From Stratiolaelaps scimitus (taxonomy: Eukaryota > Arthropoda > Arachnida > Mesostigmata > Laelapidae), in NCBI GenBank assembly GCA_019614645.1, contig JABWDB010000047.1:1922001-1986000 (forward strand): a DNA stretch of 64,000 bases, given 5' to 3'. Position 1 is the first letter of the stretch. Each line of letters begins with the position of its first letter. The notes below the pieces were generated by a model. That model was not told the DNA's origin. It ran no database searches and saw only the letters and a program-made list of their open reading frames with translations. Position numbers and translations under genes: made by a program. Shown one piece after another: positions 49,073 to 61,524 of this stretch.

Positions 49073-50426
49073 GTAATGTATACCCAACAAATACTATAAT
49101 ATTCCTTCATTCGGCGTGTGATAATGTTTACTTAGCGGCGAAACCTACATAATTACGAACAACGAGCAATACATGTGTTATATAATATTGTACCAATATC
49201 GAACTGTATTTTTGCAATACTTGACCTTGACATCAGGAGGGCGCGTTGTAAATTAAGACTATTTCTCAGACTCGTAGGTCGGTCGCAGATAGTTCCTCGC
49301 TCGTATCTCCCAGTCGATAACTGGAACTTCTCGGAAGTTTCACGGGACTGCTGACGGCACATGTACCCTCGGTTTTTGTTCGCTGTTGAAGCTCGATTGA
49401 AGCACTAGATAGAGTTCGCCTCATCGAGAACCCAACCCCGATGAAACGGAGGTCGCACGAAAGTTTTGTGCTTCCCGGGACATGTTCAGCTCCTGGCTAG
49501 ATACGCGACTACGACTTCTATCATTGCTAGCTTTATGACCGTACGTTTCTTGAGGTTTTCTATCTATTTGAAATGGACTACTTCAAGATATTGAGATCGT
49601 AGAAAAAATACCATTGAGAAAACGAGGATAACATGTGTTTCGGAAATCGTCCGTAAAGGTTGCCCAATATTGATTGTCAAGATCGAAGAGAAACTGATTT
49701 TAAGCCAAGTCGGCGCTCAGTAAATCGACAGTACAGCCAATGTTGGACCCCGAAGCGTATGTCAAGGCGCTTGGTGGAACCCGCGCTTCTATTAACGAGC
49801 TGATTGGAAAATTCTGCTTCTAACTGAAGTTCAAACTGTGCCGCGATAATTATTTTCGAAGTATTTTTCTTTCGCTCACACAGGGGGAGGGGGTGTATTG
49901 AAGATTCGCCGAATCCTCGCGTGAATTTCAGTTGCGGTGGAAAGGGACTCTTTATTTCAGCAAATAGAAATGTGGCCCATTGGACTGGTGTCCGTGTGAC
50001 GAATGGATATCGCCTTCTCGATTATTGCCTAGTTCGTGTTAGCCTTAGGAAGTAGGTGGTTTCGATCGCGGTGCAGTGTAATCAAACAGCATTGCGAGAT
50101 ATCAAATGGTTGGGCATTCAGTTCTCTTCCCATTTTGGTTGTGTAAACTTCAATTGGACGAATATCTATAAAACACTGATCCACTCTAAATATATGTGCA
50201 TAATTATCACGATCGACACAACAACACAGTTCGTGTTTTCACTTTGAGAACACCCGATGTAAAAGAAAAGTCTGTGTGTGACCGTTACGAGCGTTAAAAT
50301 TTTAAACAATAATAATAAACATTTTTAAACCAATCTCTGTGCCGCCGAAAGAAAAATTTAGATCTGAAATGGTAAGCTAGCTTTAAATCGTGCCTTCCAA
50401 AGTTCCTTTAATCTTTTTATTGAAAA

Positions 50427-50457
<31 letters not shown>

Positions 50458-53150
50458 TCTATAATATTGAAACTAAACAACAACTTTAATAGACTAGCTG
50501 GATGACAATTGACCTAACAAAAGTGGCTCTAGAAGCGTTTCCAAAATTTAGATCCAGCCTCGAAGTGGCCCCACTGACCTTGAAACAAATGTAGGTTCGC
50601 CGTCTCCCACAACCCACATTGCTGGTGGTGCCTAAAACCGAAGTGATGTTGGGTACCTCCAATCGTCGGGATGAGCTGTATATGAATGAAAATATACTGC
50701 ACCAATTCTTATTTATGATCGGAAGTCTCGTTCGCATCCATTTGCTCCAAAGTTATCAGGTGGTGCCACGTAAATAGAAGTTGATCAATGAAGTCAACCG
50801 AGCCTAATTTAGTTGATTTGTTATTAACAATGCAATAATACTTTATTGGAATTCCAATTTACATTCCGTATTCGGTATTACTAACAAATTAACATAGTTA
50901 GCATGGCGTTGATGAGTTCGCTGGACTGATCACAACTGTGGCGATACGCGGTCGAAATCCACCAGCTGATTTCTGCATTGTCATGTTCTGTTTCACGTAC
51001 CCCTAATATGTCATTAACAGCGTAGTGATACATTAGCGCAAATTTTACACTGTTGTAATCGTTTACGACAGAGGGAGTCGTCATCATAAAGGTATAATAT
51101 TATAATACATAAATATGCCCCATTTGGATGACAGAACTCTTAGGGTCGATGTGCGTATTCACGAAACGAAATCATTCTGTGGATGCATTATAGCATTAGT
51201 GCCGATTTTAGATATTCAATGAATTTGTATTTGCAACGTGTCAATGGCAGTTCAGTAGATCCACGTTGGCAAACACAGACCAAAGCCGGTTCGGTTGGGC
51301 GAACCTGAATCCTCTCCGATACAGGCCAATGTGTAAACACTGAGGCTTCGACTGTAGGACATCATATTCGACGAGATTCGGAAATTCGATACGAAAGTAC
51401 CTGCAACACGCGAAACGATGTGCGAGTGCAAATCGCTCGATGAAATTGAGGGTTTGGCTGTATTTTCGTCAATCTTTGTGAGGAGACCTACGAATCTCTG
51501 GATTTTAGTAGAAATTCAGAATTGAAAAATTGTGAATACTGCTACTAAGAGTAGAATCGTCATTGGACCGTTTTCGCAAGTAATAAGCGCATCCTTTTCT
51601 GAATGCGGGTCAAATCCAAACGGAATTCACCTGGTCATAGATTAATGGATACATAATTAGTAAGTAACCCATCATAAATTGAATACAGCCATTACATAGG
51701 GCGCTGAAGAGGATTCTTGACGGAACTCAACAATTGTCGTTAGTGTGAAATCATTACAGCGCATAGAATATGCGTGAATATTTCGTAAGTGGCGCAAATC
51801 TTCGATATCGCTGTAGACGTATTTACGGCATTCAGCGTTTCACAGTTCCCCAGGCGTTCTTTGATCTGAGATCTATTTACATTTGCTCCGATTCAATCAG
51901 ATTGAACTTCCGCTTAGGATTCAGCCATGGTGAATTAGACGCTATTTACTCGCTCATTGTTTCTAGGGAGGAATTAATATTCCACTGTGGCCTTTAGCCG
52001 AACCTAGCTGCTGATGTGGAGAAGTCCTCGTCGAGATGCTCCTGAATGTATCATCATTTATTGTCGCATATCGTCGCCATTTACGCCAATTGGCGGGCAT
52101 TCGTTTTCATCTATCTCTAATGAATCGATTGAGTCATGAATTTGTCATTGTTTTGTTTTCACTGCTCTGCCTCCGGAAGCAGCAATAATGAAACTCGAAT
52201 AAGCCTCTTTACATCATAAAGTTGAACGTCCCACGTTTTGCACAATGAAATCGCATGTCACCCAGACGAACGACGATACATTACAGTCGAACGACACTTC
52301 AAAGATGCCTTGGAATGCTCCCCCATCTATATCCAAGCAGTGCCAACCGTTACAGTGAACGTGTAGGAGTAACTGCGTCACAGATGGGGCGTTGCCCTAG
52401 CGGCTTATTGGATCTAATGAAATCACCACACTTTCAGTGGATCTAATGAAATTGTCATGTGGCAGTCGATCTGATGAGCTGAGGATCAATGACATAGATG
52501 AGCCTATAGTATCAGACTGCCAGGGTCAGCAAAAGGTCATCTTGGAACGCGAAATAGTAAAAATTAGTGGAACTTTTTGTTTCATGGCGGAAATTGTTTG
52601 TGGGGACACATTTTCATCGACAGATACCCCTTGTTGCCTTACATCAGGAACATCCTATAATCGCACGAGAACCATTGATGACTAAGACGAATATTATACA
52701 ACCTGAACACCTTTAGTGTCTAGAGGGGTTCACAAGGGTTTCATCGAGTGACGATTTATTCCACATGCTTTTTCGAATTCCACCCTTCTCCTGTCCCATT
52801 CTCACTAAGATGTTTTAATTAACCATGCATATATAATCAGTGACTGACAGTTAGTACTATCCACTTTCGATTAACAATTTTTAGTTACGCTCCCGACACG
52901 GTATGACAGCACACTTCTATTCAACTATGCCCGCAGTCAGTACTTGCGACGACTGTGCTTTGGCGTATGTACGAAATTGGCCATGTTTGTATAGCGAGAC
53001 TCATATCCCTCCTGTAAACAGACCTATTCCCTGTTGTTCGTCAGGATCCGCAGAAGAAAGTGCAGACGTGCTCCTGTATCGATGGCCCGTCATATGAGGT
53101 CTTTGCGTTAGTCCCTCCCTTTGTTATCGACAACGCCCTCGTTCTTGCGC
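49073..53150. other. Stretch without identified gene
   Basis: AT-rich with an (AT)n tract at 50430-50457. A local duplication of GGATCTAATGAAAT occurs at about 52410 and 52439. One open frame at 52437..52685 (plus) follows a possible acceptor but has no recognisable motif. No supported gene. Confidence 0.4.
50430..50457. repeat. (AT)n microsatellite
   Basis: About 14 AT units following an A8 run. Confidence 0.95.
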
Positions 53151-53216
53151 CGCCGAAGTGCCGGCGGATCGAGGCCACCGAAACAAGTGCACCAACCAAC
53201 CAACCAACCAACACCA

Positions 53217-53528
53217 ATGGATACTTCAAATGGACAGAAGCCATTGGAAGTTTGTCTTGGCCTCATCTACACGCGGCTGGTGTCGTACACAAACAAGGAA
53301 GACATCGATTGCTTTTGTTCCCACGCGAACAAAAGATATCCTATTCTGGTGTTCGTATGAGCTGGTGAGCTGGAGACGTCTCCCCAATGAATTGCAATGG
53401 ATGGTTGTTTAAATAACGAACATATTGTTCTAGGTCGCGTATACAATAGCTCTATTGTATGTTTGAATAAATACAGCTATAGCTCTATTGAATTTGTGGC
53501 TTCCTAAACAAACGCTGTTCGTGATTTC

Positions 53529-53580
<52 letters not shown>

Positions 53581-54390
53581 AGTTTGGTTTTGTTACGGCC
53601 CGTTTATCTTCAACTCTTGAAAAATTCTCACTGCCATTGAGCTGTTGCTAACGGTGCAATTAGAAGATAATGGTAAGATACCAAGAACTCGCAGTCTTCA
53701 CATTAAGTGCAAATACTATTTGAAGTTGTGCCACTTCTCTGAACCCGTAAATACTATCTTGACGATATTGAGGCCTCAGCTCTTCTCCCGTCAGAAATTT
53801 ACTACCAGCGTTACCGCCTCAGCCGTTGCGAAGGCGCACCAGCAACCTACAGAACCAGCAAAGGAAGGATATTCAGATATGCTCTATATATATGCTCTCT
53901 CTACGAATAATTAAAGCTAAGCGTGTGGCCTCGGTTCGAATGCAAGATCTTGTCAAGACTCCTCCCCAGATTTGCATGGACCTCAATATAAACAGCTATA
54001 AAAAGATCTGAGATGAAGGCTGTGGTGGCAATTTACTGAATCGTGTTCAACAGGTGTAAATGCGGATCACTCGCAAAGGAAGAGGTGAATCGTCGCAAAT
54101 CAAGCTTACTGGAGCGTATGTCCAGTACTTTCAGCGCATTGAAGCCAAACGATGTCTCGCGCAGGTCGCTTGAAGTGAGTGCACTCGAAATTGCAAATGA
54201 GAATCCTCACCGCGCACTGGTATGGAGTCCTTTGGGCAATGGGCTTCCGGCAAACACTCGAGGTCACGCGACATCCAGGCGTGCAAGTGTAGTGGAAGAT
54301 TTAGATTGCCGCCGTAGATTAGCTCGCGGTTACGAACAGAGCTACCTGGAGGCAAATACCAATACCATAAAATACTTCCCAGAAGCATGA
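53217..54390 (+). CDS. Unidentified small plus-strand gene (first and last exons, tentative)
   Basis: A candidate first exon starts at an ATG in a good context (ACACCAATGG) at 53217. It encodes CLGLIYTRLVSYTNKEDIDC and SHANKRYPILVF, to a donor TTC|GTATGA at 53354. A candidate last exon, 54054..54390 (acceptor GTTCAACAG), encodes 111 residues rich in Arg/Ser, including RRKSSLLERMSSTF and TSRRASVVEDLD (kinase-site-like), ending YFPEA. Phases (0 out, 2 in) require at least one exon between them that I did not find. A different frame, 53045..53365, is also open and competes with the first exon. No family recognised. Confidence 0.35.
53531..53579. repeat. (AT)n microsatellite (longest in window)
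   Basis: About 24 uninterrupted AT units. Confidence 0.97.
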
Positions 54391-57300
54391 TGCAGCAGGT
54401 ATTAGTATCAAGGACATGCGGGAATAAGATATAATACGTTGCGTTATTATATAGTGCATTGGTTTTTATTACAACGCTTTCTGAGAGTCAGCAATGACAG
54501 ATATTCATAGCTTACATATGCATGTATACTTCGTGTTTTAAAAAAAAAAAAACTAGCAATATGCACACAGGGAAACATCCCTAGCAGCGTCCGCAAGGTA
54601 GCTACGATGAAAGAATTGTTAGCCAAGCCTGCCAATCTCGACGTCCCACCAAACTGCTGTTAAAGTAGACTTTTAAGCAGTTCATTCGGTACAGCCATCC
54701 GGCGAGGGATATCTAATTACTTCCACGAAGCCTACCCTCAAGAGGCTTTCTTGACTTATATGGTCGAACATTGGGAATTGCACGGCTACTATCTAGAAGA
54801 TCAGAGCATACGATGGTCGTGTAAATCGTCACTGTAGTGTTTGTAAAAGCTTTCCGTTGTCCTGCTGTCCCAATAGCGGTCACAATTAATATTGTCAAGA
54901 TACAGATTAGAGAAGAAAGGTTTGCTTTCTGTTTTTTTTTTGTTTCCTCCCGATGACGACCACGCAAAATGTTATTGGTGTGGAGGCTAAACGAAGCTCG
55001 CGTCATCGCACTCCGATCGCTTACCTCCACGAATCCATCTCAATCTCATCTTGGCATCTTTACAGCTGTGCACGACGTCAGAAACGCTCACGGGGCCACA
55101 AATTAACCTCTGCTACCCGTGCGGAAGCAAGCATGCCGAGCAAGGTAAACGTTGCTATTGATGATAACATTTGGAGAGGCGATTGAGCAGTGTCGCCGAG
55201 AGCTGACAATCGCCTCACGAGGCAGATTCATTAGTGAGCGAACGTTGACCGGATTTCGTTGACCGGGGGGAACTTGAACGCATCCGTAGCGAGCTGACTG
55301 ACCCAGCGAGGGCCATGCCCATGAGGGATGAATTGTAATCGGCAAAATACAATAACAACAAGTGATATATCGGATATATTGGACCGTGAGATTGTGCATG
55401 CTGTGAGGGATCGTCTCGAATATCGAAATACGCGAATGCTTTTCTAACGGAGAGGTTAACGTACCGATGCTACAGGGCAAGTGTGAATGAGCCCGTTGTC
55501 GAGACTTGTTTTTTCCCCTTGTCTCCTATAGAGGTGAGTAATACTAACGTTAGCAATGTGTTGATTTCGAATATTAATTAAAAACTAAAGACTCTACGTC
55601 GGGAAGGAAAACGCTGACGACTTATCAGGTTTATACGGCATGTAGACGTTCAGAATTCATTTTCGGGTGTAGACCACAAACGTTGACTCATCTATCCTCT
55701 AATCGCTAACTGATTAGCTCAACTTGTCATTTTTCACGGCAACGCTTCATATGAAGACGTCTATTTATCTCTCTGTTGGCGTTTACTAATCTTTGCAAAT
55801 ACACTCGTCCCAATATATAATATATGAGTATATACCCTTGGTCGTGGGCTTCGCTTTAGATGTTACTTTTAATAAAATAAAAAAAAAACCCGAATATACC
55901 TTGGATCTCTGCATTATTGGCGATATAGTTTGTGACGCCCTGTGCCGCGGGGCAGGCATACTAGTATAGCTCGAGAGAGAAAAACGGAGGATCCAACCTT
56001 CAGGGGGAAATCCAGGATTCGACCTTCAGGGGGATCTGCATGCGAGCAACATGCGACGCGATTGAACCTAGGATAGGACAGAGCTTCCCCAGGGATAGAA
56101 CCTTTTTTTCCCTCTCCTGCCACTAAAATGACAGATGTAGAGCTCCGGAAATGGGTCTATGAATAGATCGCCTCCGAGGGCGTTTTCTTCGTTCATTGGA
56201 CGAATTCATCTCTAGGACGAACTGTGAATGAAGGCATAGATAGCCATATTAAAGAGGAGCTGTAAATCTCGTTTAAAGTTTGCGACACTGGAAGTGAGGG
56301 GCTAACTGAATTTATCTTCGTTTCTCAATTTATCTTTTCAACCTGATGACATTATTGCATTATTACCTTCCTTTCGACGGAACAATAACGAGTTAGGTTG
56401 TGTCTGATGCAGTTGTCGACACCTGGCTGAATTATTGCGGCTGCCATAGTCGAATGTTGTACATTGCTGGTTCGTATCTTCGCGAAATTTGATTGTGTCT
56501 AATTACGTGTCTTGGCATATCTTTATCCACTGCAGTTAGACAGATCGTCGTACAATTGGATGCAATAATCGTAGCCAATGAATATATATATATATATATA
56601 TATATTCAGTCAAAAGTATATAGAGGATAAGCATACATACATTTGCGATAGAAAATGTCAAATTTCTCTGAACTGTGAAAGCACAACTGTAATCGAACAA
56701 CAGCGGAAGTACTCACCGCAGGGGTTTGTTGCCACTAGATAGTCTCAGTCGGCGTAGCTTGAGTTGTCACCGATCATAGCTGGTTTCTAGGGTCACGTTT
56801 AGTAACTGGTGCTAAAATTATTAAAAATTCCCAATTATTGACACAAAACATTACCTGTTTATTTCATTGTTGAATTCACACAACTGTATAATTGAATATG
56901 CATGGCATATATTACAAGTTAGTCGGGAATAGTTCGTTTATCAGAGCGTACAGTGCAGTTCATCTATGTTCGATGAATTCTGATTGTATGGACGGTGGGA
57001 TCAGCTCTGACTCAGCCTGATTGTATTACTAATCAGTGCTGTAACGCATTACCATTCACCTCGCGTAAAGCCCCGATTATTATTATTATTCTAATCTAAC
57101 GATACATTTGGGAGATGAGAACATGTTAATGACAATGACAGTGAGGGCGACCTCCGCCTCCAGGGGCCCAGTGTTTGCATATGATGTTATAGATCTATCT
57201 GTTGGGCCATTCCACTAGAGCAGAATTTCCGGTCTCCGATTTGTCGTCAGCGACATTTAAAAGTTGGTCTAGCCTATAAAAGAAGAAAAAAAGGCTGACA

Positions 57301-57980
57301 CTAGATGGCTTTTAACAAAGACGAACACGCTTGGGAGCTGTTATCGGTCGGCTAGAGTACCATCGATAACAACGTCGAAGTGATCAGATGAACGTACAGA
57401 GAGAATTCTCCAACCGAAAGAAATCTGGGGGGTTTTGAAGTCGGAATGTCTTCAAGGGCCTTGGTACTAGAGTCACACATGAAAAAGAAGCTGCCCAATA
57501 CGAAATATGCAACAAAATATATAAGGAAAGGTTAGGGATACGTATGGTTTACCTTGCGATACCAAGGGATTGATTAACGCCGTCTCGCGCCTTGTATAAT
57601 TTATATGCAAGCCTGAGTGGCAAGGCCATTGGCAAATCTAGTCATGGTAGTCCCCAGTGCCCTTCGATGCGCTCGCTGAGCCAAGTCGTGACAACGAGTT
57701 GACAACGTATTGGGTTCTTAGGTATATCTTTTCCTCAAGAAACATTGCGTCCCTATAGAACCCGGTAAGCAATATTTCTCGGATTGGCTTTGTTACACAA
57801 AACGAGATAATCACACTGCATCAGTTCCGCGATACCGTTGTTGGTGTTAATATCGACCGTCGCGCAAGAACGCATGGCAGCGTTACCACGGGACACTGCG
57901 GCTGCTGTGTTAATACAATCTATGATAACGAACTTTGAACTGAACACAGTATTAAGTTGCTCGAACAACAAAACAATGAT
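54391..57980. other. Stretch without identified gene
   Basis: Open frames at 54.7-55.5 kb exist on both strands, including one minus frame with a hydrophobic stretch (ICILTILIVTAIG), but none has supported splice sites or a family motif. There is an (AT)n tract at 56581-56605. Otherwise AT-rich. Confidence 0.4.
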
Positions 57981-57986
57981 TTTATT
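57981..57986 (-). terminator. Polyadenylation signal of the His-rich gene
   Basis: AATAAA on the minus strand about 20 bases after the stop codon, giving a very short 3' untranslated region. Confidence 0.7.
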
Positions 57987-58005
57987 CCTCCTTGGTCCAT
58001 CTGAA

Positions 58006-59124
58006 TCACCACTTGTTAGCAATAGCTTGTCTTGCTACATCCTTCAACGCGTCGATAAGCTGCACCCAATCCATTGGCACATCACCATCAATTTCACTCT
58101 CGATCAGCGTTCGTAGTTCACCTTCGCTGGTGCCGTCGATCGAGCGTAACCCGAACATTCTCGTACCGTTACGATTCAGATACGCGAGGTACACGAGCCT
58201 GCTGACGTTGTTGAGCACATTGCCCAGCGGTAGGGTAATCACAGCCTTCACGAGGGGCAACGCCAGCATGATGCACGCGACAATACCGAACAACGCCCAT
58301 GGGTCTTCCGTGCCGAAAAAGTCAAAGTGGTGTGTGAAGCCTTTCCGACGCCGGCGTGGCTTCGCAACGATGACGTTCGGCTGCTGATAAGCGCCGTGGT
58401 GGTTGTAATGTCCGTAATGATGGCCGCCAGCCCCGCCGTAATCGTCATGTGAATGGCCGTAGTTCTCGTTCTGGTGACCGCCATGGTGTGTATGAGGCTG
58501 GCTGTGGCCTGTGTGCTGGTAGTGATCCTCAGGTGGCGAATAATGTGATGCATCGTGTTGAGGAGGAGCATGAATTCGATGATGATGCGGCTGTTCGAAT
58601 ACATGGTGAGGTAGCCCACTGGCATCATGGAGATAGCTGAAGCCTTGGAGACCATCTCCACCCCCGCCGCCAAAGTTCTGCTGGTTGCCAGCTCCTCGAG
58701 TTCGAGTTCCGCCCTCGGCGACCATACCACTCGAGTGGTGGCTATGATGATGATGGTGATAGTCATAGTTCTGGTGCGAAGCATCCGGTCGTATTTTCAC
58801 ACGTTTCAGCTTCTTGCTCGAATGGCTAATATGCTTGTTCTTCACGACCTTTGGCGACTTAACTGAGCTGCTAGCTTTGCCTGTTGATGGCGGCGACGCG
58901 TTGCTAGTTGCTGTTGGCTGGAGAAAGAAGTAGTTCGACGACGTTGTACTGCTGCGAGTGCCGTTCTGACTGTGGCTGCTGTTACTACCGTTTGTTTTGT
59001 TGTCACCACTGCCACTGGAACGGTGACGATGATTCGAGGCTCCGAACACCGCGTGATGACGTTGATGCGTCGAAATATAGTACGCAAATAGGACACCGAC
59101 GAACACATGTGCTGCGGGGACCAT
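58006..59124 (-). CDS. Histidine-rich membrane or secreted protein, single exon, 372 residues
   Basis: No family recognised. The start at ATG 59124 follows directly on a GTG codon in frame; from it a hydrophobic N-terminus (HVFVGVLFAYYIS) serves as signal peptide or anchor. Next comes a Ser/Asn/Thr-rich stretch with NGS/NGT-type sequons, then a Lys-rich patch (KKLKRVKIR). A His/Gly/Tyr/Gln-rich region follows at about 120-255 (HHHHHSHH, GGGGGDG, HYGHYNHHG), then a basic RRRRKG, one clear membrane segment (ALFGIVACIMLALPLV), and a conserved-looking acidic amphipathic C-terminus (ESEIDGDVPMDWVQLIDALK). The His-rich part could bind Zn/Cu or respond to pH; that is inference. Intronless with its own TATA box and AATAAA, so it is a compact gene. 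A processed pseudogene is unlikely given the intact frame and promoter. Confidence 0.85.
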   Translation of the reverse strand: MVPAAHVFVGVLFAYYISTHQRHHAVFGASNHRHRSSGSGDNKTNGSNSSHSQNGTRSSTTSSNYFFLQPTATSNASPPSTGKASSSVKSPKVVKNKHISHSSKKLKRVKIRPDASHQNYDYHHHHHSHHSSGMVAEGGTRTRGAGNQQNFGGGGGDGLQGFSYLHDASGLPHHVFEQPHHHRIHAPPQHDASHYSPPEDHYQHTGHSQPHTHHGGHQNENYGHSHDDYGGAGGHHYGHYNHHGAYQQPNVIVAKPRRRRKGFTHHFDFFGTEDPWALFGIVACIMLALPLVKAVITLPLGNVLNNVSRLVYLAYLNRNGTRMFGLRSIDGTSEGELRTLIESEIDGDVPMDWVQLIDALKDVARQAIANKW

Positions 59125-59313
59125 CACGGGGTCAGTTAGCGGCCGTGTCGACGGAGGATTACTCTAGTAGGAGCCGGCTAGCTATGCCAATAATAATAAT
59201 AATAATGCTAAAAATATTAGCGAATGTTGATGAGCGTACGTCGTCAGGATCGCTTGCAATGTGTTTCAGCCAACCGCACATCAAATGACCGGATGGATTC
59301 CTTCAGCAGGAGA

Positions 59314-59320
59314 CTTTATA
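59314..59320 (-). promoter_or_regulatory. TATA box of the His-rich gene
   Basis: TATAAAG on the minus strand. An initiator-like TCATT lies about 30 bases downstream (near 59284-59288), giving a leader of about 160 bases before ATG 59124. Confidence 0.65.
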
Positions 59321-61524
59321 GCCGTCGAACGAGAAGGTGGCGAGAGTGGGGGAGATGACGCGGGTGGTAGTTGCCACCACCGTGCAGTAGGGCAAATAGG
59401 GTGAACTAACTAAGCGTATGCTTCGGCGTCCGTGTCACCCTTGCGAATTTTGCGCGTGACCGGAGCGTGACACTTCTGGACATATCAGCACCGGTGGCGA
59501 AATGTGTGATAAATTCTTCGAGCTTCCATTGTTATCGGGGCGATTGTTGTCGTCCCTGACTCGGCGTCGCTTCTGTCCTGAGTTGTTGTCACTGCTCGTC
59601 TTATTGTTGTTACTGTTGTTATTGTTGTTGCTGTTGCGTCGGATGTTTTAACATTTCAAATAGAATCCTTGCCCTTTTGCTCGTCGCTGTCGACGAGTGG
59701 CGTGCCCGGGTGGCATCGTTCGAGGCGTTTATGGGAAGTGGCTTAGTTGTTTTGTCCAACAGCCCGAGCGAGTTTACGCTTGGGGCAAGACATGTTTCGG
59801 GTGTAAGTTATGCGGGGATGTCCCCTTATGACTCCCCAAAAGCCCCTGACCATCCCGGCGTGTGAAAGCGAGAGAAAGAGAAGAGAATAAGACTGTCGCA
59901 TCGCGCTTTCAATGCTTAGACGATGACAGGCACGCAAAAAAAACATAAAAGACGTTCTAGGCGCGACGAGCACCCCTGTGACGATTTCATCTTTTCGACG
60001 ATCGAGTCCTTCTATCGTCTACTAAATTTCAGGCTGAATTTGAACTCCGAAGGCGATGGCAATGCCCGCGACATTCATGTGTATTTTTTTTGAACAATCC
60101 TGCTGCAAAGGCGGAGGAGATTAGCTGCCGGAAATCCATTAGCATATGATAGAACGGAAGCGAAACTGATGCTATGATCAGACAAGTGCACCCCTCCCCC
60201 AACAGTGATGATAGCATTGCTGTACTTAAGTTGCCCTTTTAGCATCTGTCGTGTAGTCGTACATGATCCTGTCATAGTGTCTAGCCGTCTGCGTGGTCGG
60301 ATGCATTCAGTTAGATTCAATGCATTTGTAGCAAAAATGTTTGAAACCATAGTATTAGGGGTTTAAAAGGGAAGGTCAGAGAAAATGAGTAGACATCATT
60401 CACAGACCTATTATGTCTATTAAGTCGGTGCTTTGAAGCATGAAGGCAGACTGTATTGTATAAAGAAGAGAAGCTACATTTAGAATATTGGCTGTCTATC
60501 GAACTAGCGTTTTACGAAACTAACCCTTCTACGTTTATCTATATTTTCGTAACTTTTTTAACCTTTGATTTTCACCACCGTGCAGCTGTCCGTTAAGAGC
60601 CTACATCAAGTTATCGGACCAAAATTTCCACTAACTAGAATAAACAAGCTGCAAGTCAAATGAATGCACAATAACGAACGGAATAACAATAACTGAATAA
60701 TGAATCCTCAACTCAAATCAGACGCGCACTCCGGCTGGATCTTCCGTAATAACCGGAGCGCCAGTAGACCAACGAACTGAGAACAGTAGACGGGTACGCG
60801 CACGCCCTATGGAGCGCGTCTGAGGCCGCAGATTGCACGGCGTCCCCGGAGGCGCTCCAGAATACATTCGATGTAGACGGCGATCATGCGCAGGAAGAAT
60901 GCTATGAAATTATTTCCATGATTTTGTGTCACATGAAAACGGGTTTAAATTAAATTTTCCAGGATGACTCACAGCCAACTTTTAACGCCCACGGTACAGC
61001 TTTCGGCATTGCTCCATAAGACGGACCCCTTTAAACGCAAATGTGCAACGGTGGGGATCAAAGCCGTGCACCTACGTGTCTCTTCCGATTTCAAGGCGCA
61101 CACGAATGCACCACGCCACCGGGCTCGAATATTGTATTCTACAATACTGTTATACAATACAAAACTTGATTTCTTGACGGAACTGCAGTTCCGGATCAAT
61201 GAGTGTCGCAATGTACTGAATAATTAGAACATCGGTGGTTGGACTATATACACTATGCCATAAACACTGAAAATATCACAATATACAATAAACATTGGAG
61301 CATATTGACATATCGTGTCACCATTGCCTCTTGAAAAACCGCAACACACATTTAAATAGATTATTTCAAATAACGCCGTCGTGGTGTCTCTGCCTCTGAT
61401 GATCTTCTCGATTGTTCGCCTGACAGAAGCCTTGGGATCACGCCATCTCATTAGGACGCAGCAGATGATTGGAGAAAACACTTCCTTAGTGCTGTGGTCA
61501 GTATCGCTATCGTTTGTGTTCAAG
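59321..61524. other. Stretch between the His-rich gene and the next plus-strand exons
   Basis: At 59590-59640 there is a TTG-type trinucleotide-rich stretch. At 59720-59801 an ATG-led open stretch (MGSGLVVLSNSPSEFTLG) ends at a strong donor GGT|GTAAGT and could be an upstream exon of the plus-strand gene at 61.5 kb, but the phase to the next exon found does not match. A SINE lies at 60.95-61.13 kb. Confidence 0.4.
60955..61130 (-). repeat. tRNA-derived SINE, family 2, longest copy
   Basis: On the minus strand, an A-box-like GGTGGCGTGGTGCATTCG leads to a decayed B-box (GGCTTTGATCCCCACC), then TTTAAAGGGGTCCGTCTTAT, GGAGCAATGCCGAAAGCTGT, and a tail GTTGGCTGTGAGTCATCCTGG. It defines the full family layout. 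Confidence 0.75.

Noticed and set aside
55103..55480. 125-codon minus-strand open frame
   Set aside because: No ATG near a sensible start, no splice support, no motif.
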